DNA of 64,000 nt from positions 1 through 64,000 of the forward strand of contig JBCFYV010000207.1 in the NCBI GenBank assembly GCA_039000515.1, written 5' to 3'. Numbering within the stretch: position 1 is the first letter of the stretch; the number at the start of each line of letters is the position of its first letter. Shown in pieces: positions 25,362 through 36,377 of this stretch. This stretch comes from Timema cristinae. Taxonomy: Eukaryota; Arthropoda; Insecta; Phasmatodea; Timematidae. A program made the position numbers and the translations under genes. Under the pieces are notes generated by a model, which was not told the DNA's origin, made no database searches, and saw only the letters and a program-made list of their open reading frames with translations.

Positions 25362-26969
25362 AATTACTCTGATGGGTCAAGTATGAGATGGTTACTATTT
25401 AAGGAAGTGTACCCACATTTTCGTAGAAAGCCATTTAGGAAATACAGTTTATATTTATCTGTTTCTTTACACAAATGGGGTGGTTATAATTTAGGAAAGG
25501 TAGAATTAAAAGGAAGGGTACTCGCATTTGGAAGGAGGGAGAATGTGTGGGACACAATTTCAGATACTCATACTTGCTAAATCAGACTAGGATTCGAGTA
25601 CTGACATTCCTGCTACAGTCGACTCAGCATAGGATGGTGGTAGATGACAGCTAACAGTAGTTTTGTTAATTCAGTAATTCCAAGGGAAGTATTAACTACC
25701 AGCGTTTGATAAAACTATTTTATCATAAATTATTAAGCAAATAATAAATATTTTCACATAGGTTAGTTAATATGAGTGAATTGTCCGCTTGACCATTAGA
25801 ATACTTTGACTGTTTACAATGTATGTTCCAAGTCTAGGGTATTTTGTAACCAGTGTATAACCCATAATGTGACTTATATTATATTACATTTTATCATATA
25901 TAATCCAAGATAATTTTCAGTTAGAATGATTAATAGTAATAATCATTCATATTTGTTTTTAAATAAATCATTACATGGACTCGGAAAACAATACTTTAAT
26001 ACCAAGGATCTTAATTAATATGAAATCAGTTAAAAAATATATCGGATTCAAACTCAGATAAAACAATGGACAACAATAACTATTTATTCTTAATTTAGAA
26101 TATTAGATATATATATATATATTTTAACCGGAAAAATCATATGCTCTAATGAAAATGGTGGCCAAATAAAAAAAAATCCAAATCTTCTTAATTTATATTA
26201 ATAAACAACATAACATTTAAAAAAAGTTTAATTTCTTAGAGGTTTCGGTTGTAGTATGAAATTCTCAATGTAAACTAAAGCGCTCCACACAAGTGTCATA
26301 CACTCATTTTTGTAGGAATTATTGTCTGAGAAGCCATTTTTCTTTTCAAAAATCTACTATATAGTGGTATATAGTAAGAAAAAAGGACTTCTAGATGTCA
26401 TTCCTCCAAAAATCAGTGGATAGTAGAGTCAAGTTTTCATAGGATAACACTATTAAAATAAATAGATCTACTTTCATGTATGCATCCGTCAAGTCACGTG
26501 ACCTATAGCTGTCAATTTTGGTCATAACACTAATGTGGGTGGCAAGGGATGGTGACATAATACAGTGTAAAATAGATTGGATTAGGTGTAAAATTGTTAT
26601 TTCTATCCTGAATTTATTAAATAAATATAAAATAATAAAAAACATTTTTTTTTGTATTAGGCCATAATGTCAATCGATAACTTTAAGGTTCCAGAACGTT
26701 CAACTTTACATGTCAAGACACAACCACAATAGATTGTACTCGTACCAATGCCAAAAGCCTGAATTTTAAATTAAAAACAACAAAGTAAATATTATCCCCG
26801 CGAGCTCTAATACATCAGTCTTGGTTTAAAATTGGTCAACGTTAACAAAGAGGTCAAGGTTCAAAACCTAGCCAGTTGTGCTGGGAATAATTATCATCCT
26901 GCAAATGTTACTGTTATATTTCCATAAACCTCTCACCTCATCCCTGTTACAATTCATTCAAACTACCCT

Positions 26970-27218
26970 AACTCAATTCGGAGATCGAAAGGTCTAAAGG
27001 TAACACAATATACTAGACTGCCAATGATGGAGAGAAAGGGGCTCGAATCCCTCAATGGCTATACTGAGGGTATATTTTCTCAAGTAGTTTCCAACTTCCC
27101 TGGGTGCAAATGCCGGTCACTTCTTCCATATTCAACCTTCCTCATACCAAGCACACTAGCATAACTAGTACATAATGTCTATAATTCGGGCGTGTAGTAA
27201 GACGTGATAAAAAAAAAT
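26970..27218 (+). repeat. SINE family B, old copy
   Basis: The head has AGATCGAAAGGTCTAAAGG and GGGCTCGAATCCC. The body has a CCTGGGTGCAAATGCCGG word, and the worn tail reads TCGGGCGTGTAGTAAGACG, then poly-A. No target duplication is clear. Confidence 0.7.
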
Positions 27219-27556
27219 TCTAAAAAAGAATGTAATGTACATTTTAAAGTGTACAAAACACCTAGATAATTTTTATCCCTGCCTGAATACAAAATGTAAA
27301 CCTAAACATGATAAACGAACATAGCATCTTTGGCTTTAGCGTGCCAATACTATGTCACTACTCTATGTGTACACCATGGGAAAAATTTCACTCGTCCCAT
27401 TGATATTAATAATACTAAACTACTTTGGTTCTTATTTTCAAGACGCACCCAAGCATTGTTGAGAAAAATTTGTGGCTTTCACAACAATAACTAGGCGTTT
27501 TATTACTCTGTTTTCAATACTGCCACTATACTTATTTTTTGTTTTGTTTCCTTCAG

Positions 27557-28500
27557 GCTGCTATTGGGGGGTATAAGACTAAGAAAGTATTGTACATAGG
27601 AGTTAAAAACCAATATTGTACATTTTGTGACCAGGCGCTGAAAGAAAAAAAAACCTCAAAAGCATACTGGTTTCAAAAATTGGGGAGAGGATCAAAGCTC
27701 GTCAAGTATGGAAGCAGCTATTATTGTCGAGGCTTTTGCAAGAGCGAAGAAATGTACGGCCTACGATACAGCACTCTCATTGCTGATGGTGACAATAGCG
27801 TATACAAGAGGCTTCTTGAGGCTCGTCCATATAGAAATTTGACGGTACAAAAATTGGAGTGCCGTAATCATCTTTTCCGGAACTACTCAACAAGTTGAAA
27901 GATTTGTGGGAAAACGACAAGAATGGACCATTTTATCTCCGACAAAAATCAGTTCCAAAAGTATGCAGCTACGTGGGACAGTGGTGAAAGCTGCAAAATT
28001 TAGAATGAATGAGGCGGGACAGTTGCACGAGCGCACTGATAAATTAAAAGATTACATTTTGAATAGTCCAAATCATATATTTGGAGACTACCAACATTGT
28101 GCTCCTTATTTTTGCACAGGACTAAAAGAAAATGAGAAAAATCTTATTCCAGAGCTTCAAGAAAGTGATATTTTACAAAAGCTGAAATCTATAGCTCAAA
28201 CACTTACCATTCACTGTCGCCGCCTGCTGAATAGTGTAGACAACAACTGTGTTGAGCACCACAACGCTGCCATTGTAATAAAAACTGGTGGCAAACGCAT
28301 CAATTCCACACAAAGAGGATCCTATCAAGCGCGATGTGCTGCTGCTGTAGTAAGCTACAATTCTGGCGCTCTCCATTACAAACTACAAATAAAATTCACA
28401 AAGTTGGAAGAAGCACGCAAGCGTCGAAAATTATGTCTCGCCCGAAGAAAGCGAGAAGATTCACATCACTCGAAGCCCACCCGGTCAAGCAAACCATTCT
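27557..28500 (+). pseudogene. Kolobok-like transposase core, frameshifted
   Basis: After an acceptor at 27556 the frame reads AAIGGYKTKKVLYIGV, a KNQYCTFCDQ zinc-type pair, YGLRYSTLIADGDNSVYKR and then LECRNHLFRNY. The DGD and CRNH blocks are the central catalytic signature of MULE/Kolobok-type transposases (D, then CxxH). The frame stops near 27895. Recognisable sequence continues in a second frame (WENDKNGPFYLRQ) and then a third (LRGTVVKAAKFRMNE to about 28490), which includes NNCVEHHNAAIVIKTGGKR. At least two frameshifts make it inactive. It would act in the nucleus on the element ends. A 19-C run followed by A's interrupts the join to the YqaJ part. Confidence 0.75.
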
Positions 28501-28529
28501 CCCCCCCCCCCCCCCCCCCAAAAAAAAAA
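28500..28529. repeat. C19-A10 homopolymer inside the transposase-YqaJ gene
   Basis: A run of about 19-20 C is followed by 10 A at the junction between the basic linker of the transposase part and the YqaJ part. Such runs change length readily and are prone to sequencing error, so the frame change here may be real or technical. Confidence 0.9.
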
Positions 28530-28532
28530 TAA

Positions 28533-29391
28533 ATGGATGCTGACTATGGTCCAAACTCTCAACGCCCAGATTTGCCAGAAAAAGATTTTATGTTGTTTAA
28601 AAAAGAAATGCAAAATAGCCTCCAACATTCCCAAGAAGAATTGCGAAACCTTGAACGTCAAACCATAAATCAGAGTGAACCTGGACAATGTTTAGAAGAA
28701 AGGAGGAAACGTTTAATAGCGTATAATTTTGGACAAGTTTATTGCAAGCTCCCATCTACTGGTTGTGAAAATTTGGTCAAACAAATATTATATTCTGATC
28801 TCCAACACCTAAGCTCGTTGTCATACGGAAAAGCAAATGAACATGCCATAGCGAAGTTGGAAGAAACTTTGAAAATTCGGGTTGAACGCTGTGGTTTCTT
28901 TGTTGATTGATTTGACATTCCTCGGCGCTACACCAGATGGCCTAATCAACAATGATGGCATAGTAGAGGTAAAATGTCCATCATCAGCTGAACAGATGAG
29001 TCCTTAGTCAACAATTTTGAAACGAAAGGTGACATTCTGGAAACTTACCAAATATAAAAAGATTGATGGAATAAACAGGCGTCATAAGTACTATTATCAA
29101 GTCCAAGGTCAGCTCCATGTAACACGTCGGTTGTACTGCATATTTGCTATATGGACACAAGTTATGCCATGCATACGATATGAAAGAATCGAATGTGATT
29201 ACCTTTTCTGGGAAATGGAAATGGTGACTAAGCTTTCCTCATTTTATTTTGATTGTTTACTGCCTGAACTAGTAGACCCACGCTATCCATGTTCAATGCC
29301 TATCCACAATCCGAATTATATTGAGGCAGAGCTAACTAAAAAAAAGAAGTCAACTACAGCCCCAAGCAAGAAAATTTTTGAGAATGGCTGA
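28533..29391 (+). pseudogene. YqaJ-like exonuclease part of the transposon gene
   Basis: The sequence reads YGPNSQRPDLPEKDF, then RRKRLIAYNFGQVYCKLPS, then a VERCGFFVD block ending at a stop near 28910. After a shift caused by a GATT duplication, another frame reads FLGATPDGLINNDG and GIVEVKCPSS (28915-29006). A third frame reads YYYQVQGQLHVT and LLPELVDPRYPCSMP to 29391. PDG, the E-V-K triad and the Q-G-Q-L block are the metal-binding and catalytic motifs of the YqaJ/lambda-exonuclease family (PD-(D/E)XK type). In insect genomes this domain often follows the Mutator-like transposase domain. Two or more lesions disable it. The likely role is DNA processing in transposition, by inference only. 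Confidence 0.78.
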
Positions 29392-29399
29392 GGTTGGTA

Positions 29400-30711
29400 A
29401 TTCTGGTTAAGATTGGTAGTTCTGGCTGAGGTGATTTAAGCATATGTATTTACTAGCTATTAGTAGTAGCCTATAGTAAATAATTCCTGGGAAACATATT
29501 TATTGGGCCACAAATATTAGTTAGATCTGGCCCCAAATTACTAAAAACAATTAAATTATAAAAATAATCTAAACGTAACTCAAACCACTAATTGCATTAC
29601 CTTAAGTGATGGTTATGTTACGATTGTTTATATTTGGCATAAATCTAGAGAGCTAAGTGTATTCAAAGCATTTGGGAGGGGGGGCGGGGCAGAGGGTAGA
29701 AACTCCACAAATTTACAGTATAAAATAAGTTTAAATAAAGTATGATTTTTAAGTATTAATAGAGGCGCTTAAAAATTAATATTGTCCATAAGAACGGATA
29801 TTTTGTGATATTTTCAGACATTTTCTCAAATTATATAATTTAGAGGACTCTAAATTAAAAATGAGAATGTGAATTAGGCCAGAAAATCTAAGAATCATGT
29901 GTCTTAAAACACTTTTTTTAAAATTTGTTTTAAATCCATTTCTTGCAATCTATTATAGTCATAGTTTCTGTGAAACTGGGCCACAAAGTACCAAGTATGA
30001 AAGATTGTATTATCATATCCAAAGGACATTCAGAATACTTAAGTTAAGTCTTATAAGTTATAGTCATAAAATTATTGATTTTTATTTGCTGCTCTTACTA
30101 ACTGAATAAACAATATCAAAAACTTTAACATTTTCTTACATATTTAATGTGGCTGACACAAAACTTTGTTTCATTAAATTTTAAACTAAATCTGGTTCAA
30201 CAATAGTGGTTACATTTCAAGTATTAGCAGCTATTTTTGGTATGTTTAGGCGTTCATAGAAAAAAAAAACTACTAGTTTATGGGACCAAACTATTTGTTA
30301 AAACATTTTTGTGTGCAATGAATATTAAAATGTAACCATTAGATTTTATGGATATTTTGAGTTTAAAAAAGGTTCAACACATTGAGTACAAATTTGGAAG
30401 AAAAAAAAAACACAAAAATATTGTTGTTGATTCAATTTAACGGGATTTTACTTTTGGTAAAGTATCAAACTGGACAATAAACATGTCAAAGTGAACCTGT
30501 CTCACTTGAATTATTAAACAAACAAAAAAAGAAATGTATATTTTTAATCAATTAATTATATGTAATAAGCTACTTTAATAGTGTGTTTGAAATTATTTGT
30601 ACTTTCTAAACAAACATGTGTGTTTGTGGTTAGTTTTGGCTAAGTTATTTAAATGTATAGCTTAATTTATCAAATAAAAATGTATTATTCATGTTTGTTA
30701 CATTACATTCT
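29400..30711. other. Non-coding 3' part of the Kolobok-like element
   Basis: AT-rich, no coding motif and no tandem structure. It lies between the end of the nuclease reading frames and the SINE at 30724. Confidence 0.4.
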
Positions 30712-30723
30712 AAATGAATAAAT

Positions 30724-31036
<313 letters not shown>

Positions 31037-31394
31037 TTACACCTAACTATTGTCCTTACATTATTTTAAATATGGATTGCATTTGGAAAAATTTATATGA
31101 ATAAATATCTAATATAAATATAACTCTCTTCTTTTACCGGAAGTTAACAAGTAGGTAAAATGACTATCCTCAAGAAAAGGAAAGAGATTTCAGGTATTTC
31201 CATGAAACTAATAAGCTGTAGCTCAATGCCAAAATTCTACATCCCCACCCAATTCATTCTCTCTTTCTCTTCTCAGTTGTCCACAAAACTAGGGGGTGAG
31301 AGACCCTTCAAGGCAGAAACTACCTAACCACCAATTACAAGTTGCCTTTAAATCTGAAGGTCATTTCAATGTTATTTCCAAGTAAACCTCATTC

Positions 31395-31664
31395 TTAATT
31401 AGAAGTAATAATCAAGCCGTGGATGGAAAGATACTTGTATAATTTATTTATAGAATATACAACACAAAAGAGGCTTCCTTCGACTCGTGAGCGTGCGCAT
31501 TGTTCAACGACTCCCAATCTAGACTAGCCATTCACCGAGAGGTGTTGACTTTTTCAAGTCAGGCCAGTTAATCATGACCTCTCACGTCGTGTCAGCCCAC
31601 TCTGAGCCGACCCCGACTCAAGCGCTACAGTTTGCAGAGCCCGCCACCCAATGCGCACGCCACA
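31395..31664 (-). repeat. Inner, major piece of the split 3' LTR
   Basis: It aligns without gaps to 38844-39113 with 3 differences. The polypurine tract lies next to it at 31669-31681. Confidence 0.95.
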
Positions 31665-31668
31665 CACA

Positions 31669-31681
31669 CCTCCCCTTTTTT
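31669..31681 (-). promoter_or_regulatory. Polypurine tract of the Gypsy element
   Basis: On minus it reads AAAAAAGGGGAGG, directly upstream of the 3' LTR that starts TGTGGCG. This is the expected place and composition for priming plus-strand DNA synthesis. Confidence 0.85.
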
Positions 31682-31934
31682 GAGTCAAACCCCATATACA
31701 AGATAAACAATACATAAACTGTGAAGTTAGCGTTATCCATGGAGGTTAAACATATTTATTCCGTAAACTCGAAATGAACTTCAATTAACCTCCTAAATAT
31801 AATAGGGTATATTAAGACTAAAGCTAGAATTAACCTTTTAATCATAGAAATTATATGGAACATCTTAAATACTTTGTTTACAGAGAATGACCCCTAAATG
31901 AATTTTAGGAATATAAATAAACTAAATAACTATA

Positions 31935-32303
31935 CAGCTTCTCCTAACTACATTGTTCACATCCTAAATACCTTGTTTACATCATAAATACATTGTTTAC
32001 ATCCTAAAGATATTGTTTACATCCTAACTACATGGTTTACCTCCTAAATACATTGTTCACATCCTAAATACATTGTTTACATCCTAAATACATTGTTTAC
32101 ATCCTAAAGATATAGTTTACCTCCTAAATACATTGTTCACCTCCTAAATACATTGGTTACAACCTAAATACATTGTTTACATCCTAAATACATTGTTTAC
32201 ATCCTAAATACATTTTTTACATCCTAAATACATTGTTTACATCCTAAAGATATTGTTTACATCCTAAATACATGGTTTACCTCCTAAATACATTGTTTAC
32301 CTA
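31935..32303. repeat. 21-bp minisatellite inside Gypsy, about 17 units
   Basis: The unit is close to CATCCTAAATACATTGTTTAC. Variants include AAGATATTG, CTCCTAAA and GTTCAC. It lies between the integrase frame and the polypurine tract. Confidence 0.95.
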
Positions 32304-32389
32304 GACCGGCCGGTCATCTTAAGGATATATCGAATATAGATTTACATTTGTAGAGTAGATTGGGTTGTTATCCCTAATTGTTCATTACC

Positions 32390-32995
32390 TTTGCTTACAG
32401 ACACAAACTCACTTTTATGTTACCTCTGTTTACAGACAAAAATTCACTTCTATGTTACCTCTGTTTACAGACACAAATTCACTTTTATGTTACCTCTGTT
32501 TTCAGACACAAATTCACTTCTATGTTACCTCTGTTTACAGTCAAAAATTCACTTTTATGTTTTCTCTGTTTACAGACACAAATTCACTTCTATGTTACCT
32601 CTGTTTACAGACAAAAATTCACTTTTATGTTACCTCTGTTTACAGACACAAATTCACTTCTATATTACCTCTGTTTACAGACCCAAATTGGCTTTTATGT
32701 TACCTCTGTTTACAGGAACAGATTTAATTTTATGTTACCTCTGTTTACAGACACAAATTGACTTTTATGTTACCTTTGGTAACAGGAACAGATTCAATTT
32801 TATGTTACTTCTTTTTAAAGAAACAAATTCACTTTATGTTACCTGTTTTTACGGAAAAAAATTCACTTTATGTTAACCGTTTTTACGGAAACAAATTCAC
32901 TTTTATGTTACCTGTTTTTACGGAAACAAATCACTTTTATGTTACCTGTTTTTACGGAAACAAATTCACTTTTATGCTACATGTTTTTACGTAGC
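32390..32995. repeat. 35-bp minisatellite inside Gypsy, about 17 units
   Basis: The unit contains ACAGACACAAATTCAC and TTTTATGTTACCTCTGTTT. Units alternate CAAA/AAAA and TTTTATG/TTCTATG. After about 32820 units read TTTTTACGGAAACAAATTC. The unit lacks stop codons and is not a multiple of three, so long open frames appear in all three forward frames. These are not genes. Confidence 0.95.
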
Positions 32996-33258
32996 AACCG
33001 CGGGGGATACTAACACCCCCCTCTCTCCTAAAGGACAAAGCCCAGGCCAACTAGAGTCTTAACCTCCCTTTTTGGAGAAGGGTATTCCACCCGGAAAAAC
33101 AAGTGGCTACCCGCCCTACACGTCAAAGAAGCCATCCCACCGAAAGGAAGGGGGGGGGGGGCGTTAAGAATTGACTGATTACCATTTGTTCCTTGGCCGC
33201 CACTCCTTCTGCTGCCTTGCTCAACGTGTGGAGCTCGTACCTTACTTTGTCCCCTACT
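32996..33258 (-). other. Sequence downstream of the integrase stop
   Basis: The former C-terminal end of the integrase continues here in another frame (see the 13-bp duplication) to about 33175, then non-coding DNA leads to the 35-bp array. It holds a G10 run near 33151. Confidence 0.5.
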
Positions 33259-34311
33259 TTATAGGGTACGGGTGCTCTTTGGGCGTTGTACCTTCGGGCG
33301 ACTAGGTCTCGCGACTAGGTCTCGCGACTTCTTCAGTTCGTTAAACGCCACTTCCCATTTTTCCACCATTTTTTTGGGGGGTTCTTCCTCTAAAAACCCT
33401 GGATATAACTCCCAGCGCAGATTAATAGGTGATAGCTGTTCATAACCTAATAACAATTCAGCGGGAGTAGCTTTGTGACTGGTGTGGGTTGCAGAGTTGA
33501 ACGCCAATTGTAACCAAAGTAACGTGGTGTCCCATTTTCTATGAAATTGATGGTGATAAGCTATTAGAGCTGCTTTAAGGTTCTTATGAAAACGTTCGAC
33601 ATGGTTCGGATTCGGATAAAATGGGCTAGTGGTGAAGTGTCTAATACCACTGGAAAAGCACATATCTTTGAATAAACGAGAGGTGAACTGGCTTCCATTG
33701 TCTGACACGATGGAACACGGAAAACCAAAGTTCTTGAAAACTTCCCTATTCAGGGCTTTGACTATTGAAGCGGACGTGGGGGCCCTCAACGGGATAAGCC
33801 AGACGAACTTTGAAAAGGCGTCTAATACAGTCAGTAAAATAACATTGCCCTCACTGGATCTTGGCAAGGGACCGAACAGGTCTACATATAACCTCTGCAT
33901 AGGAAATCGTGCCACATCCGAGGATAAGAATCCGTACCTACGATTTAGGGCAGGTTTAGATCGCGAACAGACCTCACATGCTCGGACTCTGTCTCGTATG
34001 TCCTGTTCCATCTTGGACCAAAAAAATTGCCTCTTTACCTTGGTTGCCGTTTTAGCCACCCCTAAGTGGGCACCCACCGGAGACACGTGGAAATACTCGA
34101 AGAGTACCCGGGCGTGGGAATCGGGCACGCACACTTTCCAGCCGGCCGTTCTCGATGGTTTATGTAACAATATGTCATCTTTGATTTTGTAGTCTTGTCT
34201 AGCCTCACCTTGGCCGAGACTGGTTATAATTTGTCGTAGTTTAGGGTCGGCTTGTTGGGTAGTGTTGATGAGTATGAACAGTTCTGGCAACCCTGCTAAT
34301 ACTCCTACCAC
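33259..34311 (-). pseudogene. Gypsy integrase, C-terminal frameshift
   Basis: 350 codons. The zinc-binding H75, H82, C112 and C115 (HX6H...CX2C) are followed by the catalytic core: D144 in LYVDLFGPL, D204 in IVSDNGSQF and E239 in NPNHVERFHK. The last two are 34 residues apart. All catalytic residues are present. The C-terminal part is shifted by a 13-bp tandem duplication at 33298-33323, so the last residues here (about 330-350) do not belong to the family frame. The frame overlaps the RT-RNase H frame by one base at 34311 and lies one frame away from it, so it is normally part of one polyprotein. The family function is insertion of the cDNA into the genome with a 4-6 bp duplication. Confidence 0.9.
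33298..33323. repeat. 13-bp tandem duplication in the integrase
   Basis: GCGACTAGGTCTC occurs twice in a row (33298-33310, 33311-33323), and a third partial unit GCGACT follows. Thirteen is not a multiple of three, so the duplication shifts the integrase frame. Confidence 0.92.
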
Positions 34312-36377
34312 TAACGATTCCTCCGTTGGGGGTTCCTCCCTCCCCCCCCCCCCTGTTTTCCTCGTTCCTTCTGCGGGGGTGTAAGCTCGACTTGTTTTCG
34401 TTCACCGGGCGTCTGCGTAGGTCCGGGTTCTCTTCCCTGTTCTTCAACCATCCTTGAAAGATTGTCCGCCACCACATTTTCTTTTCCAGGGATGTGGGTC
34501 AGCGAGTACCTTAAAACTTGTAGTTGAGCAATCCACTGAGCTATTTTTCCTATTTGTCTGGGATGATTCAATAACCAAGACAAGGGGGAGTTATCAGTTT
34601 GAAGTTCGAACTCCCTGTGCTCTAAATACTGTCGGAACTTGTTCACTCCAAAAATGATACCCAACGCTTCCAGTTCGAAGGTGGGATAATTTTTCTCGGG
34701 TTGGTGCAGCGTCCGGCTGGCGTAGGCTACGGGTTGCAACCCCTCTTTGCTGCGTTGACACAAAACCGCCCCTAATCCCGACGACGACGCGTCAGTTTGA
34801 AGAATAAACGGTTCCCGGAAGTCCGCCATTTTCAATATAGGTGGTCGCGAAAGTAGGCCTTTTAACTCTTGGAACGCTTCTTCGGCCTGCGAGTTCCACA
34901 GAAATGTTCCCTTATTTTTCTTTATCTGGTAGAGAGGAGATGCGATCGACGCCAGATTGGGTATGAACCTTCCATAGAAATTGATCATGCCCAAAAACCT
35001 GGCGAGTTTCCTCGTATTGTTGGGGGTGGGAAAGTCTCGCACCACTCGCGTGCGTTCCGGGTTGACAGCTACTCCTTTACAAGAAATTATGTGGCCCAGG
35101 TACTCAATCTGCGTCACGGCCACCCTTAACTTCTTTGGATTGATGGTTAGGCCTGCTTCCCTTAATCTTCTGAACATTTCTCTCAGATGTTTTTCGTGTT
35201 CTTGGTCGTTTGCAGAATAAATTACAAGGTCGTCCAGATACGTAAATACGTACTCGAATTGTATGTCCCCAAATATGGTGTTCATCAGTCGACTGAGAGA
35301 CTGTGCCCCATTGCACATTCCGAACGGGAGAAAATTGAATTCAAATAGCCCCACGGGCGTGATGAACGCCGTGTACGGTTTAGACGCCTCTGACAGGGGA
35401 AGTTGGTAGTAGGCCCTATTAAGATCCAACACCGTATATATCTTGGCCTCGACCAAGTATTGAAAGGCCATTTCGATAGTTGGTAAGGGCGTCGCTTCAA
35501 ACTTAACCTTGGCGTTCAATTTCCTATAGTCGATGACCATCCTATTTTCCTTGTTTTCCTTCGTTATGAGAAAGGCTGGGGACGCATACGGACTTTTCGA
35601 GGGTCTAATAATTTCCTTTTTTATTAGGTCTTGGATGTGGTGCCTAAGTACTTGCAATTTGGGCGGCGCATAGTGGTACGGTTTAGATCGTACTGGGCAA
35701 TCGTCGAGGAGTTCGATGTCTAAGGTGAGAACATGGGTCCTTCCTATTTTTTCACTTATTACGTCCGTATATTCACTCAGCACCTTGTTAAAGCGTCCCG
35801 TGGATTTCATCTCCACCGCTACCGTTACCTCCCTCCGTTCAGGTAAGGGCTCTAATTTAAACTCTAGCTGGTTATCGAATTCAAAACACACCTTATTATT
35901 AGCGAAATCAATTTTCATCCCTGTGTCACGCATGAATCCGTGTCCTAATATAACCGGTGTCACCAAGGATTCCACAATCAGAAACCAAATAGGCCACGCC
36001 CACCTGCCTATTTTGATATTAATCCTTGCCCTTTGTTTAACTTTTAAGGTTCTAGTGTCCGCTAAGACGCATTGTACGTCACATGGTGTAAGCCCTTTTA
36101 GTTTGTTTTTTTCTAGACTTTCATAGAACTCTATAGACATGATATTGCTAACTGAGCCCGTGTCCAAAAAAGCGATTGTATTTATTTTGCCAATATTTAT
36201 ATTCACTCCCTTTAGCGCGCCCTCGTGGTTGTGATTCACGAGTGGATTCAGCGGCGTGGATCGGTTGTTCGGACCACGCCTACTTAAAAAAAAATTCCCT
36301 TTTCCTTGCTCCTTACCTCTTGGGTTTCTATTAGGGCAGTCACGGACCAAATGCGTCGTCAAAAAACAATTGAAGCA
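34311..36377 (-). CDS. Gypsy zinc knuckle, protease, RT and RNase H
   Basis: An uninterrupted frame of more than 683 codons with no clear ATG at the start; it is an internal part of a Gag-Pol polyprotein. A CX2CX4HX4C zinc knuckle (36336-36377) opens it and would bind RNA in Gag. The protease has the DTG triad at residues 67-69 (counted from 36362). RT has VLDLNRAYYQ and the YLDD active site at 375-378. RNase H has D524 in LQTDASSSG, an acidic FELEAL block near 562 and D590 in QTDNSP. It ends with a charged tail at a C12 run (34342-34353 on plus), where a one-base change would join it to the integrase frame. Cytoplasmic particles would be its site of action. The order RT, RNase H, integrase fixes Ty3/Gypsy. 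I see no lesion in this part. Confidence 0.93.
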   Translation of the reverse strand, partial: CFNCFLTTHLVRDCPNRNPRGKEQGKGNFFLSRRGPNNRSTPLNPLVNHNHEGALKGVNINIGKINTIAFLDTGSVSNIMSIEFYESLEKNKLKGLTPCDVQCVLADTRTLKVKQRARINIKIGRWAWPIWFLIVESLVTPVILGHGFMRDTGMKIDFANNKVCFEFDNQLEFKLEPLPERREVTVAVEMKSTGRFNKVLSEYTDVISEKIGRTHVLTLDIELLDDCPVRSKPYHYAPPKLQVLRHHIQDLIKKEIIRPSKSPYASPAFLITKENKENRMVIDYRKLNAKVKFEATPLPTIEMAFQYLVEAKIYTVLDLNRAYYQLPLSEASKPYTAFITPVGLFEFNFLPFGMCNGAQSLSRLMNTIFGDIQFEYVFTYLDDLVIYSANDQEHEKHLREMFRRLREAGLTINPKKLRVAVTQIEYLGHIISCKGVAVNPERTRVVRDFPTPNNTRKLARFLGMINFYGRFIPNLASIASPLYQIKKNKGTFLWNSQAEEAFQELKGLLSRPPILKMADFREPFILQTDASSSGLGAVLCQRSKEGLQPVAYASRTLHQPEKNYPTFELEALGIIFGVNKFRQYLEHREFELQTDNSPLSWLLNHPRQIGKIAQWIAQLQVLRYSLTHIPGKENVVADNLSRMVEEQGREPGPTQTPGERKQVELTPPQKERGKQGGGGGRNPQRRNR

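Noticed and set aside
31935..32303. Possible CRISPR-like array
   Set aside because: The 21-bp units are head to tail with no spacers, and the genome is eukaryotic.
32365..32994. Three overlapping open frames of 120-161 codons
   Set aside because: Produced by a 35-bp tandem repeat without stops; every frame repeats the same pattern.
33629..34192. Plus-strand open frame of 187 codons
   Set aside because: It is antisense to the integrase, whose catalytic residues show the true strand.
35716..36126. Plus-strand open frame of 136 codons
   Set aside because: Antisense to the protease-RT coding region and without motifs.
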